DNA of 64,000 nucleotides. Source: Clostridia bacterium. Lineage in GTDB: Bacteria; Bacillota; Clostridia; Lachnospirales; Lachnospiraceae. A program made the position numbers and the translations under genes. Location: positions 1-64,000 of the forward strand of contig CAJTFE010000011.1 of the NCBI GenBank assembly GCA_910575725.1, read 5' to 3'. The notes under the pieces were generated by a model, which was not told where the DNA came from, made no database searches, and saw only the letters and a program-made list of their open reading frames with translations. Below, in pieces: positions 54,697-63,846 of this stretch (position 1 is its first letter; each line of letters begins with the position of its first letter).

Positions 54697-55404
54697 ATGC
54701 CTTATTACGGATATGGTTACTATTTTGACCCCACATATATTCTTGTGCTGATTGGATTGGCGATTTCGCTGATTGCATCTGGAAAGGTTAAGGGGACTTA
54801 TGCAAAGTACAGCAAGGTGCGCAGCCGTTCCGGTATGACCGGGGCCCAGGCGGCAGATCGGATTTTGAAATCAGCGGGCCTTTACGAGGTGCGCATTGAG
54901 CACATTGCAGGCAGTCTCACCGATCACTACGATCCCAGAACCAAGGTGCTGCGTCTGTCGGATTCCGTCTATGGTTCCGCTTCGGTGGCGGCCATCGGCG
55001 TGGCGGCCCATGAGTGCGGCCATGCCATCCAGGACGATCATTCCTATGCGCCTCTGCGGATCCGCAATTCCCTGGTGCCCGTGGCAAATATCGGAACCCA
55101 GGCAGCCTGGCCCATTATTCTGGCGGGACTTTTCCTGGGGAGCTCTTCTTTTTTGATTAATCTGGGAATTCTGCTGTTTTCCCTAGGCGTGCTGTTTCAG
55201 CTTGTCACCCTGCCGGTGGAGTTTGACGCTTCCGCCCGGGCCATCCGGATTCTGGGAGATTCGGGAATCCTCTATGAGGAGGAAGTGAAGCAGACAAGAA
55301 AAGTCTTGAGCGCAGCGGCTATGACTTATGTGGCAGCAGCAGCGGCCTCCATCTTATCGCTTCTCAGGCTTTTGATATTGTTTGGAGGAAGAAGCCGTGA
55401 CTGA
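54697..55404 (+). CDS. Neutral zinc metallopeptidase (YugP-like)
   Basis: 235 aa; N-terminal membrane helix YILVLIGLAISLIASG, active site AAHECGHAIQ, three C-terminal membrane helices. Membrane protease of unknown target. Overlaps rsmB by 8 nt. Confidence 0.9.
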   Translation: MPYYGYGYYFDPTYILVLIGLAISLIASGKVKGTYAKYSKVRSRSGMTGAQAADRILKSAGLYEVRIEHIAGSLTDHYDPRTKVLRLSDSVYGSASVAAIGVAAHECGHAIQDDHSYAPLRIRNSLVPVANIGTQAAWPIILAGLFLGSSSFLINLGILLFSLGVLFQLVTLPVEFDASARAIRILGDSGILYEEEVKQTRKVLSAAAMTYVAAAAASILSLLRLLILFGGRSRD

Positions 55405-56752
55405 GGGACCGGACTGCAGGGAGCTGGCCCTTGGGATTTTGATGGAGGTAACCAGGCAGGAGGAGTACAGCCACATTGCCATCCGGAATGTGCTGGAGAA
55501 ATACCAGTATCTGGGCAAGCAGGAGAGGGCTTTTCTGACCCGTCTGACGGAAGGAACCCTGGAATGGATGCTCCACCTGGATTATATCATCAACCAGTTT
55601 TCCAGTGTCCGGGTCAATAAGATGAAGCCGGTCATCCGCAATCTTCTCAGGATGTCCGTTTACCAGTTAAAATTTATGGACGGCGTTCCGGCTTCTGCGG
55701 TCTGCAATGAGGCCGTAAAGCTGGCTGGGAAAAAGGGCTTTCGGAATCTTAAGGGTTTCGTGAACGGCGTTCTGCGCGCCATTGCAAGGAATCTGTCCCA
55801 GGTATTTTATCCGGATCCTGCGGATAAGCGTGCTTACCTGTCAGTGATGTATTCCATGCCGGAGTGGATTGTGGAGGACTGGCTGGCTTGGTATGGGCCG
55901 GATACAACAGAGCAGATTTTGAAGGCCTTTCTGGAAAAGGAGCCTCTCTCTATCCGCACGAACCTGGCAAAGGTAAGTCCCAAGGAGCTGAAAGACCGTC
56001 TGGAAAGCCAGGGAATTGCGGTTTCAAAGGCCGCCTGGCCTGAGTATGCCCTGCGGATAGAGCAATATAATTACCTGGGGGCAATTCCGGAATTTCGGGA
56101 AGGGCTGTTCCAGGTTCAGGATGTGAGCTCCATGCTTGCAGTGGAAGCGGCAAAGCCCAGGGAGGGAGACGTATGCATCGATGTGTGCGCAGCTCCCGGA
56201 GGAAAGAGCTTTCATCTGGCAGAAAAGCTTGGGGGCACAGGCAGAGTGGAGGCCCGGGATCTGACGGAATATAAGACAGAGCTCATTCGGGAAAACGGGG
56301 AACGCTTAGGAGCCGGGAACCTGATTATCCGCCAGTGGGATGCCTGCGTCCTCCATGAAGAATCTGTGGAGACTGCCGATCTGGTTTTAGCCGATCTGCC
56401 CTGCTCCGGCCTTGGAGTGCTGGGGAAAAAGACGGATCTGAAATACCGGATGACCAGAGAGCAGCAGGAAGACCTGGCTGGGCTTCAAAGAAGGATTCTT
56501 GGGATCGTGCAGGCTTATGTAAAGCCGGGGGGAACACTGATTTACAGTACCTGCACCATCAATCCGGGAGAAAACGAGAAAAATGCAGCCTGGTTTCTGG
56601 AGCATTTTCCTTTTGAGGCGGTACCCCTTAAGGACTGCCTTCCAGCCGAGCTTGTCAGTGCGGCGGGAGACGGGGGAATGCTCCAGCTTTTGCCGGGAGT
56701 TCACGGCTGCGACGGGTTTTTCATTGCAAAATTCAGAAAAAAAGCGGGATAG
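55397..56752 (+). CDS. rsmB: 16S rRNA (cytosine-967-C5) methyltransferase
   Basis: 451 aa from GTG 55397 behind GGAGGAAGAA. N-terminal NusB-like domain, then SAM-binding CIDVCAAPGGKSFH, and DLPCSGLGV with catalytic Cys, plus STCTINPGEN. Confidence 0.92.
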   Translation: MTEGPDCRELALGILMEVTRQEEYSHIAIRNVLEKYQYLGKQERAFLTRLTEGTLEWMLHLDYIINQFSSVRVNKMKPVIRNLLRMSVYQLKFMDGVPASAVCNEAVKLAGKKGFRNLKGFVNGVLRAIARNLSQVFYPDPADKRAYLSVMYSMPEWIVEDWLAWYGPDTTEQILKAFLEKEPLSIRTNLAKVSPKELKDRLESQGIAVSKAAWPEYALRIEQYNYLGAIPEFREGLFQVQDVSSMLAVEAAKPREGDVCIDVCAAPGGKSFHLAEKLGGTGRVEARDLTEYKTELIRENGERLGAGNLIIRQWDACVLHEESVETADLVLADLPCSGLGVLGKKTDLKYRMTREQQEDLAGLQRRILGIVQAYVKPGGTLIYSTCTINPGENEKNAAWFLEHFPFEAVPLKDCLPAELVSAAGDGGMLQLLPGVHGCDGFFIAKFRKKAG

Positions 56753-56785
56753 TTTCGTGAAAAGCGGTTGAAGGAATCGAATACA

Positions 56786-57826
56786 ATGGAACAGACAGAC
56801 ATAAAGTCCCTGACCTTGACGGAGCTTTGGGAGGAGTTTCAAGGCCGGGGAGAGAAAGCCTTCCGTGCAGATCAGGTCTATCAGTGGATGCATGAAAAGC
56901 TGGCAGAGGACATCTCCAGGATGAGCAATCTGCCAAAAGCTTTTCGGGAATGGCTGGAAAAGGAATATGAATACGTTACTTTGGAGATCGTAGAAATACA
57001 GAGATCAAAACTGGACGGCACCTGTAAGTACTTGTTCCGTCTGCCGGACGGCCATGTGATTGAGAGCGTACTGATGCGGTATCGCCATGGAAATTCCGTC
57101 TGCATTTCTTCCCAGGCCGGCTGCCGGATGGGCTGCCGTTTCTGCGCCTCCGCCATCGGAGGGCTTAAGCGGAACCTGCGGCCTTCGGAGATGCTGGAGC
57201 AGATATACCGGATACAGCAGGACTGCGGTGAGCGGGTATCCAATGTGGTTGTCATGGGCACGGGAGAGCCTCTGGATAATTATGACAATCTGGTGCGGTT
57301 TATCCGGCTTTTGTCCCATGAAAAAGGGCTGAATATCAGCCAGAGAAGCATCACGGTATCCACCTGCGGCATTGTGCCGGGGATACGGGCCCTGGCAGAG
57401 GAGGAGCTGTCCGTGACGCTGGCTCTGTCCCTTCACGCCGTCACCCAGGAGAAAAGGCGGGAGCTGATGCCCATAGCAAACCGTTATGAGCTGAAAGAGG
57501 TTCTGGATGCCTGCGGTTATTATTTTCAAAAGACAGGCAGGAGGCTGACCTTTGAGTACAGCCTGGTGCAGGGAGTGAACGACAGCAGAGAGGACGCAAA
57601 GGCTCTTGCAGCCCTGGCAGGCCCCCTTCATGCCCATGTCAATCTGATCCCGGTAAATCCTGTCACAGAGCGTGATTTTGTGCAGCCAGGGGAAAAAATT
57701 ATAGACAATTTCAAAAAAAATCTTGAAAAATGCGGGATTAATGCTACACTTAGGAGAGAGATGGGCCGTGATATAGACGGCGCCTGCGGACAGCTTCGCA
57801 GAAAATATTTGAAAGGAGGAGAATGA
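56786..57826 (+). CDS. rlmN: Dual-specificity 23S rRNA/tRNA adenine-C2 methyltransferase
   Basis: 346 aa. Radical-SAM cluster CRMGCRFCAS; GTGEPLDNYDN; C-terminal resolving Cys region NATLRREMGRDIDGACGQL. ATG 56786 (MEQTDIKSL) preferred over TTG 56768. Confidence 0.93.
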   Translation: MEQTDIKSLTLTELWEEFQGRGEKAFRADQVYQWMHEKLAEDISRMSNLPKAFREWLEKEYEYVTLEIVEIQRSKLDGTCKYLFRLPDGHVIESVLMRYRHGNSVCISSQAGCRMGCRFCASAIGGLKRNLRPSEMLEQIYRIQQDCGERVSNVVVMGTGEPLDNYDNLVRFIRLLSHEKGLNISQRSITVSTCGIVPGIRALAEEELSVTLALSLHAVTQEKRRELMPIANRYELKEVLDACGYYFQKTGRRLTFEYSLVQGVNDSREDAKALAALAGPLHAHVNLIPVNPVTERDFVQPGEKIIDNFKKNLEKCGINATLRREMGRDIDGACGQLRRKYLKGGE

Positions 57827-57827
57827 T

Positions 57828-58565
57828 TTGCTTAGGGCATATGGAATGAAGGATGTGGGCCGATGTCGGGACACAAACCAGGATTACATTTTTATTTCAG
57901 AAAAACCGGTCGGTAATTTACCCAATCTCTTCCTTGTGGCGGATGGAATGGGCGGTCACAAAGCAGGCGATCTGGCCTCGGAGTATACAGTTTTCCGGAT
58001 TCGGGAAGCAGTCGAAAAAAGTATGCGGAAAATTCCCCTACAGATTTTTAAAAGTGCATTTCAGTATGCGAACCAGAAGCTGCTGGAAAAGGCCCGGGAG
58101 TCCAGAGCCTATAAGGGCATGGGGACGACCCTGGTTGCGGTTACAGTGATAGAGAACCGGGTTTATGCGGCCAATATCGGCGACAGCCGTCTTTACAAGG
58201 CGGGGGATACCATGGAACAGATTACGACGGATCACTCTCTGGTAGAAGAGATGGTGCGTCTGGGAGAGATTACAAGAGAGGAAGCAAGGAATCATCCGGA
58301 AAAGAATATTATAACCAGAGCTATCGGCGCATCAGGACAGGCGGAACCAGACTTTTTTGATACGTATCTGGAGCCGGGGGAATGCCTGCTGCTGTGCTCT
58401 GACGGCCTGAGCAATATGGTAGAGGATGCTCAGATTATGGAGATTCTGAAAAGGAGAAAGGATCTTCGGTCCTGTGCACAGGAACTGGTGGATACAGCGA
58501 ACCAGAACGGCGGGAGAGATAATATTGCAGTCGTGCTGGTAGAACGGGATGAGGTGATAAGATGA
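57828..58565 (+). CDS. stp: PP2C-type Ser/Thr phosphatase
   Basis: 245 aa, TTG start 57828 behind AAAGGAGGAG, 1 nt after rlmN. Metal motifs RDTNQDYI, VADGMGGHKAGD, NIGDSRLY, CSDGLSNMV, RDNIAVV. Antagonist of the kinase in the next gene, with which it overlaps (ATGA). Confidence 0.93.
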   Translation: MLRAYGMKDVGRCRDTNQDYIFISEKPVGNLPNLFLVADGMGGHKAGDLASEYTVFRIREAVEKSMRKIPLQIFKSAFQYANQKLLEKARESRAYKGMGTTLVAVTVIENRVYAANIGDSRLYKAGDTMEQITTDHSLVEEMVRLGEITREEARNHPEKNIITRAIGASGQAEPDFFDTYLEPGECLLLCSDGLSNMVEDAQIMEILKRRKDLRSCAQELVDTANQNGGRDNIAVVLVERDEVIR

Positions 58566-61030
58566 TTAGATTAGGTATGTTTTTGGGAGACCGTTATGAG
58601 ATTCTGCAGAAAATCGGTTCCGGCGGTATGGCAGAGGTTTTTAAGGGCAAGGATCATAAGCTGAACCGTTTTGTGGCAGTGAAGGTTCTGAAGGATGAAT
58701 TTGTGGAGGACAAGAATTTTGTCCGCAAGTTCAAAGAGGAAGCCCAGGCAGCAGCCGGCCTGGCCCATCCCAATATTGTAAATGTGTACGACGTAGGGGA
58801 TGAGCAGAATATCAACTACATTGTTATGGAGCTGGTGGAAGGCATTACCCTTAAGACTTACATTGAAAAGAAGGGAAGGCTGACGGTGAAGGAGGCTACC
58901 AGCATTGCCATTCAGATGGGAGCCGGGCTGGAGCTTGCACATAACAATCAGATTGTACATCGGGATATTAAGCCTCAGAACATCATTATTTCCAGGGAAG
59001 GCAAGGTGAAGGTGACGGATTTCGGAATCGCAAAGTCGGTTTCCTCCAACACCAATACTTCCGATGCCATGGGTTCCGTGCACTATACCTCCCCGGAGCA
59101 GGCCAGAGGCGGCTACAGCGATGCCAAGAGCGATATTTATTCCCTGGGCATTGTGATGTATGAGATGGTTACGGGACGCGTTCCCTTTGACGGGGAGACC
59201 ACGGTCGTGGTTGCAGTGAAGCATCTCCAGGAGGATATCGTATCTCCCAGGGTCTATGCCTCGGATATTCCCGTGAGCCTGGAGCATATTATTCTGAAAT
59301 GTACGGAGAAGAGCCCGGATCGCCGGTATGCCAGCGTGGCTGATCTGACGGCAGACTTAAAGCAGTCTTTGGTTACGCCGGATGTGAATTTTGTGAAGGA
59401 GATTCTTCCGGACGGGGCAAAAACCGTTGCCATAACCAGGGATGACATCAGCAAGATCAAGCAGGAGACCGGGAGGATTTCTCTTGGACGAGGAGCGAAG
59501 CACGCTTATCCGGAGGACTTCGGGGAGGATGATGAAGAGCTCTTTGAGGACGGCGATTACGACGACGATGACTATGATGACTATGACGATGACGATTACG
59601 ATGATGACGATTACGACGATGATGATTACGATGACGGCGAATACGATGAGGACGAGGATGACGATGACGACGGAGGCGTTTTAGACCCGAAGCTGGAAAA
59701 AATTATGACCATCGGCGGCATTGCGGCGGCAGTCATTATTATCATTATTATTTTCTTTATCATAGGGAAGATTTTCATCTTTGGCAAAACAGGTACAAAG
59801 CCGAAGGATGACAAGGAGCCTGAGATCGAGGATGTGCTGGACGGGGAAGAGGACAAGGAAGGGGAAGAGGCAGAGGTGCCGGATCTTTTGGGCAAGAGCT
59901 ATTCCGAGGCCAAGGAAGCCTTGAACGGCCTGGGACTTGGAATCCAGCTTGGAGAGACGAGAGCTTCTTCCGACTATGAGCCGGGACAGATTATCGGACA
60001 GAGCGAGAAAGCCGGGACAAAGGTTGAGGCGAACACGACGGTTATTGTGGATATCTGCGGAGACGGAGAGGAGCTTACAGTGCCTGATGTGATCGGCCAG
60101 ACGAAGGAGCGGGCAGTGAAGGCTCTGGAGGATATGGGCTTTACGGTAGACGTGACAGAGGCCTTTGACGAAAATACGGCTGAGGGAAACGTCATTTCCA
60201 CCACGCCTAAGGCAGAGAGCAAGGAGAAGCGGGGCAGCGTGATCCGCGTGGTTGTAAGCAAGGGCAAGGAAGAGAAGGAAGAGGAAGTGAAGGTCCCGAA
60301 GATTAAGGGGCTTACCGAGGCCGAGGCCAAGGCGAAGCTTAAGAGTGAAGGCCTGGAATCGGGGACGGCGCGTTCCGCTTACAGTGATACGGTAGAGGAA
60401 GGACACATTATCTCCCAGAGCATCCAGGAAGGCACAAAGGTGCCGAAGGGAACGGCTGTCAGCTATGAGGTAAGTAAGGGGAAAGAGGTAAAAGAGATCT
60501 ATATCGGAAATGCGGAACGGGACGGAAGCAGTGAAAATGCAGTGACCAATTATCTCACAGGCAAGGGACTGAAAGTATCCCGGTCAGAGCAGTACCATGA
60601 CAGTGTGCCCAAGGGGAATGTGATTTCTTATTCGCCGGGCAACGGAAGTACGGTGACGGTTGGAAGCACGGTGAACGTGGTAGTGAGCCTTGGGCCGGAA
60701 CCGGTAAAGACAGCTTCCGTACCGGGAGCAGGAGCCGATTTGAGTGAGATTACAGCCAGGGGATTTATTGTGGGAAGCCGCTCTTATGAGTATAGCGATT
60801 CCATTGCGAAGGATAAGATTATTTCCTGCAGTCCCTCTGGAACACAGAATCTGGGAACAACCATCAATGTGGTGCTCAGCAGCGGCCCTTGCGCCCATTC
60901 CAATATAGATGCAAGCGGAAAATGTACTACCTGTGGAAAAACAGGCTTTACGCCTCCCGCACCCGTGACGCCGCCGGCGGATACACAGCCAGCAAATCCG
61001 GATAGTACAAATACACCCGAGACAACGTAG
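58562..61030 (+). CDS. prkC: PASTA Ser/Thr protein kinase
   Basis: 822 aa. Kinase domain 1-270 (GSGGMAEVFKG, K in VAVKVL, HRDIKPQN, TDFGIA). An unusual Asp/Tyr-rich linker (about 320-370), one membrane span (IAAAVIIIIIIFFIIGKIF), then five PASTA-like repeats outside that bind peptidoglycan fragments (VPDLLGKSY, VPDVIGQTK, VPKIKGLTE and two weaker). The end CAHSNIDASGKCTTCGKTG is zinc-ribbon-like. Family length is usually 600-700 aa. Controls growth and wall synthesis. Confidence 0.93.
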   Translation: MIRLGMFLGDRYEILQKIGSGGMAEVFKGKDHKLNRFVAVKVLKDEFVEDKNFVRKFKEEAQAAAGLAHPNIVNVYDVGDEQNINYIVMELVEGITLKTYIEKKGRLTVKEATSIAIQMGAGLELAHNNQIVHRDIKPQNIIISREGKVKVTDFGIAKSVSSNTNTSDAMGSVHYTSPEQARGGYSDAKSDIYSLGIVMYEMVTGRVPFDGETTVVVAVKHLQEDIVSPRVYASDIPVSLEHIILKCTEKSPDRRYASVADLTADLKQSLVTPDVNFVKEILPDGAKTVAITRDDISKIKQETGRISLGRGAKHAYPEDFGEDDEELFEDGDYDDDDYDDYDDDDYDDDDYDDDDYDDGEYDEDEDDDDDGGVLDPKLEKIMTIGGIAAAVIIIIIIFFIIGKIFIFGKTGTKPKDDKEPEIEDVLDGEEDKEGEEAEVPDLLGKSYSEAKEALNGLGLGIQLGETRASSDYEPGQIIGQSEKAGTKVEANTTVIVDICGDGEELTVPDVIGQTKERAVKALEDMGFTVDVTEAFDENTAEGNVISTTPKAESKEKRGSVIRVVVSKGKEEKEEEVKVPKIKGLTEAEAKAKLKSEGLESGTARSAYSDTVEEGHIISQSIQEGTKVPKGTAVSYEVSKGKEVKEIYIGNAERDGSSENAVTNYLTGKGLKVSRSEQYHDSVPKGNVISYSPGNGSTVTVGSTVNVVVSLGPEPVKTASVPGAGADLSEITARGFIVGSRSYEYSDSIAKDKIISCSPSGTQNLGTTINVVLSSGPCAHSNIDASGKCTTCGKTGFTPPAPVTPPADTQPANPDSTNTPETT

Positions 61031-61039
61031 CGGCGGCCT

Positions 61040-61918
61040 ATGCAGGGAAAAATTATAAAGGGAATTGCCGGATTCTACTATGTCCACACAGCAGAATCCG
61101 GCATCTATGAATGTAAAGCAAAGGGGATCTTCCGGAATCAGAAGGTGAAGCCCCTGGTGGGCGACAATGTCCGACTGGCAGTCATCAGCAAGGAGGAGAA
61201 AACCGGGAATATCGAGGAGCTTCTTCCCAGAATGAACGCCCTTACCCGGCCCGCCGTGGCCAATATGGATCAGGCGCTGGTGATTTTTGCGGCGGCGAAG
61301 CCGAAGCCCAATTTTAATCTTCTGGATCGCTTTTTGATTCTGATGCAGTACCAGAAGGTGCCGGTGATTATCTGTTTCAATAAGCAGGATATGGCAGCGG
61401 AGGGCGAGCTGGGGCTTTTCAAGCAGATATACGAGGAAAGCGGCTGTCAGGTGCATTTTACCAGTGCGCTGGAACAAAGCGGCATGGAGGAGCTCAGAGG
61501 CTTTTTAAAGGGAAAGACAACGGCAGTGGCAGGGCCTTCCGGTGTGGGGAAGTCCTCACTGATCAACCTTCTCCAGCCGGAGGCGGCCATGGAGACAGGA
61601 GACATCAGCCGGAAGATTGAGAGAGGGCGGCATACCACCCGGCATTCGGAGCTGTTCGCTCTGGACGGGGACAGCTATATCTGTGATACGCCCGGCTTCA
61701 GTTCCATTTATCTGCCGGAGATTGAAAAAGAGGATTTGAGGGAATACTTTCCGGAATTTGCGGAGTATGAGCCTTATTGCCGGTTTCAAGGCTGCGTACA
61801 TATCCATGAGCCGGACTGCAGGGTGAAAGAAGCCCTTGCAGAGAAGAAAATCAGCCAGGTGCGGTATGATAATTACAAATGCCTGTACCAGGAGCTAAAG
61901 GATAAAAGGAGGTATTAG
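61040..61918 (+). CDS. rsgA: Ribosome small-subunit-dependent GTPase A
   Basis: 292 aa, circularly permuted GTPase: NKQD before GPSGVGKSSLINLL and DTPGFSS; zinc-binding CRFQGCVHIHEPDC near the end. Late 30S assembly. Confidence 0.94.
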   Translation: MQGKIIKGIAGFYYVHTAESGIYECKAKGIFRNQKVKPLVGDNVRLAVISKEEKTGNIEELLPRMNALTRPAVANMDQALVIFAAAKPKPNFNLLDRFLILMQYQKVPVIICFNKQDMAAEGELGLFKQIYEESGCQVHFTSALEQSGMEELRGFLKGKTTAVAGPSGVGKSSLINLLQPEAAMETGDISRKIERGRHTTRHSELFALDGDSYICDTPGFSSIYLPEIEKEDLREYFPEFAEYEPYCRFQGCVHIHEPDCRVKEALAEKKISQVRYDNYKCLYQELKDKRRY

Positions 61919-61920
61919 CG

Positions 61921-62574
61921 ATGAACAAGCTTGCACCGTCGATTCTTTCGGCCAATTTTGCCGCGCTGGGAGAGGATGTAAAAAAAGCAGAACGGTCGGG
62001 AGCCCAGTATCTGCATATTGATGTGATGGACGGAGCCTTTGTGCCCAGCCTTTCGCTGGGCTTTCCGGTGATTCAGTCTATCCGGAAGCTGACGGATATG
62101 GTCTTTGACGTGCACCTTATGATCTGTAATCCGGATCTGTATATTGCAGAGTTTGCCGCAGCCGGGGCAGATATTATTACAGTCCATGCAGAGGCATGTC
62201 CGCATCTGAACCGTACTGTTGCGTCTATCAAGGAGCAGGGAGTAAAGGCCGGCGTGGTTCTGAATCCCTCTACGCCTCTGACGGCCCTTGAGTATATTCT
62301 GGAGGATCTGGATATGGTTCTTCTTATGACTGTGAATCCGGGCTTTGGCGGACAGAAGTACATTGAAAGCTGTACAAAGAAGATTCGTGATCTGCGGAAA
62401 ATGATAACAGACAGGGGACTGAATATTGACATTGAGGTAGACGGCGGGATCAAGCTCAGCAATGTGAAGAAGGTTCTGGAGGCCGGAGCCAATGTGATTG
62501 TGGCGGGCTCTGCTGTCTTTGGCGGCGATGTGGAGCAGAATGTAAAAGACTTTTTAGAGGTTTTAAATGCATGA
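61921..62574 (+). CDS. rpe: Ribulose-phosphate 3-epimerase
   Basis: 217 aa TIM barrel. LAPSILSANFAALG, HIDVMDGAFVPSLS, MTVNPGFGGQKYI, DGGI. Pentose phosphate pathway. Overlaps thiN by 4 nt. Confidence 0.95.
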   Translation: MNKLAPSILSANFAALGEDVKKAERSGAQYLHIDVMDGAFVPSLSLGFPVIQSIRKLTDMVFDVHLMICNPDLYIAEFAAAGADIITVHAEACPHLNRTVASIKEQGVKAGVVLNPSTPLTALEYILEDLDMVLLMTVNPGFGGQKYIESCTKKIRDLRKMITDRGLNIDIEVDGGIKLSNVKKVLEAGANVIVAGSAVFGGDVEQNVKDFLEVLNA

Positions 62575-63224
62575 GGGCTTTGATTGTAAGCGGGGGCAGG
62601 ATCGATCCGGATTTTGCCCTTTCTTATTGCAAAAATAGAAAATATGACTGGGTAATTGGGGTGGATCGGGGGCTTAAGTTTTTATATGAGCATGGAATCC
62701 GTCCGACCCATGTGGTGGGGGATTTTGATTCGGCAGATCCCGGACTGGAAGCTTATTACCGGAAGCAGGAGGGAATCGAGATCCGCCGTTTCAATCCGGT
62801 GAAGGATTCTACGGACACCCAGATAGCCATTGAACTGGCCCTGGAGCTTGGAAGCGCCCGGATTGAGATTCTGGGAGGCACTGGGAGCCGTCTGGATCAT
62901 GTGCTGGGCAATATTCAGAGTATGATGCTGGCAAAGAAAAGGGGAGCGGACTGTGTGATGGTGGATCCCAATAACCGGATTCGTCTGATAGAGGAAGATA
63001 CCGTGATCAGAAGGGAGGAGCAGTACGGCCGTTTTGTATCGCTTGTTCCGCTGACTTCGGTTGTAGAAGGGGTGGAGCTGACGGGCTTTCAGTATCCCCT
63101 GCATAACTATACGTTTTCCAGTACAGAGAGCGCGGGCCTTGGGGTCAGCAATGAGATACTGGAGGAGGAGGCCCGGATTCATATGGAATCCGGCGTTTTG
63201 ATACTGATTGAATCGCTGGATTAG
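62571..63224 (+). CDS. thiN: Thiamine diphosphokinase
   Basis: 217 aa. GVDRGLKFLYEHGI, VVGDFDSADP, KDSTDTQIAIE, GGTGSRLDHVLGN. Makes thiamine diphosphate; end of the priA-to-thiN run. Confidence 0.93.
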   Translation: MRALIVSGGRIDPDFALSYCKNRKYDWVIGVDRGLKFLYEHGIRPTHVVGDFDSADPGLEAYYRKQEGIEIRRFNPVKDSTDTQIAIELALELGSARIEILGGTGSRLDHVLGNIQSMMLAKKRGADCVMVDPNNRIRLIEEDTVIRREEQYGRFVSLVPLTSVVEGVELTGFQYPLHNYTFSSTESAGLGVSNEILEEEARIHMESGVLILIESLD

Positions 63225-63559
63225 CCTGCTTGCCAAGAGAGCGGCACAGCATTAGGAAATATTTGGCTTAATTTCCAGAGAAAAAGCTGTTTTTCCAGAG
63301 AAAAAATAGTTAGGAACAATTTTGATTTTTTTCAAATATTTTCAATCAGATCCGGAAAGAGGAAGTTCTGCATTTTTGAAACTGTAAAAAAGTCAGAGAA
63401 CGAAAACCGGCCAAATTGTATATTTTTCATAAAAAGGGAGAAAATAGGGGTGAGAGGCAGGAAAGACAGGCAGGATTGACAAATGAAGCCCTTGCTGTCA
63501 TAATACCTCCATTGAAACAACTATTGTTATCTGATTTTAAGTTTGAGGAGTGATGAAAA
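63225..63559. other. Non-coding spacer with repeats and a promoter
   Basis: 335 bp. TTTCCAGAGAAAAA occurs twice (63272, 63292), exactly 20 bp apart. A promoter for the HPr-like gene reads TTGACA (63476-63481), 17 bp, CATAAT (63499-63504). Nothing else recognised. Confidence 0.55.
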
Positions 63560-63787
63560 ATGCAGGAAAGAAAGATTCGGTTAAATGCCACGGAAGATGT
63601 AAAGGAATTTGTAAACGGAGCAAGCCAGTGTGATTTTGATGTGGATGTCTCCTACAACCGGGTTCTGATTGATGCAAAGTCTATACTGGGTGTTCTGAGC
63701 CTGGATCTGAGCCGCGTGCTGACGGTCCGGTGCCATGGAGATAACGGCAGCTTCAATCGGGTTCTCGCAAAATTCGCAGCAGCTTAA
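63560..63787 (+). CDS. HPr/Crh-like regulatory protein lacking the active histidine
   Basis: 75 aa HPr fold. The usual LHARPA motif with His15 is replaced (LNATEDVKEF, Ala at the His position), so it cannot carry phosphate from PEP. The regulatory serine region DAKSILGVLSL is kept. This is the pattern of Crh, which acts with CcpA in carbon catabolite repression. Confidence 0.8.
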   Translation: MQERKIRLNATEDVKEFVNGASQCDFDVDVSYNRVLIDAKSILGVLSLDLSRVLTVRCHGDNGSFNRVLAKFAAA

Positions 63788-63818
63788 AGTGGGACAACAG
63801 AGTAAGTGATAAGGAGAA

Positions 63819-63846
63819 GGGATCTGCCGGGGGCAGGTCTCTTTTG
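63819..63846 (+). terminator. Terminator after the HPr-like gene
   Basis: GATCTGCC pairs with GGCAGGTC (one G-U), then CTTTT. Beyond it (63847-64000) I see nothing coding. Confidence 0.7.

Noticed and set aside
59545-59690. GATGAC/TATGAC tandem DNA repeats as a CRISPR or satellite
   Set aside because: In frame within prkC and encoding the Asp/Tyr linker; units are irregular and there are no spacers. No CRISPR array was seen in the window.
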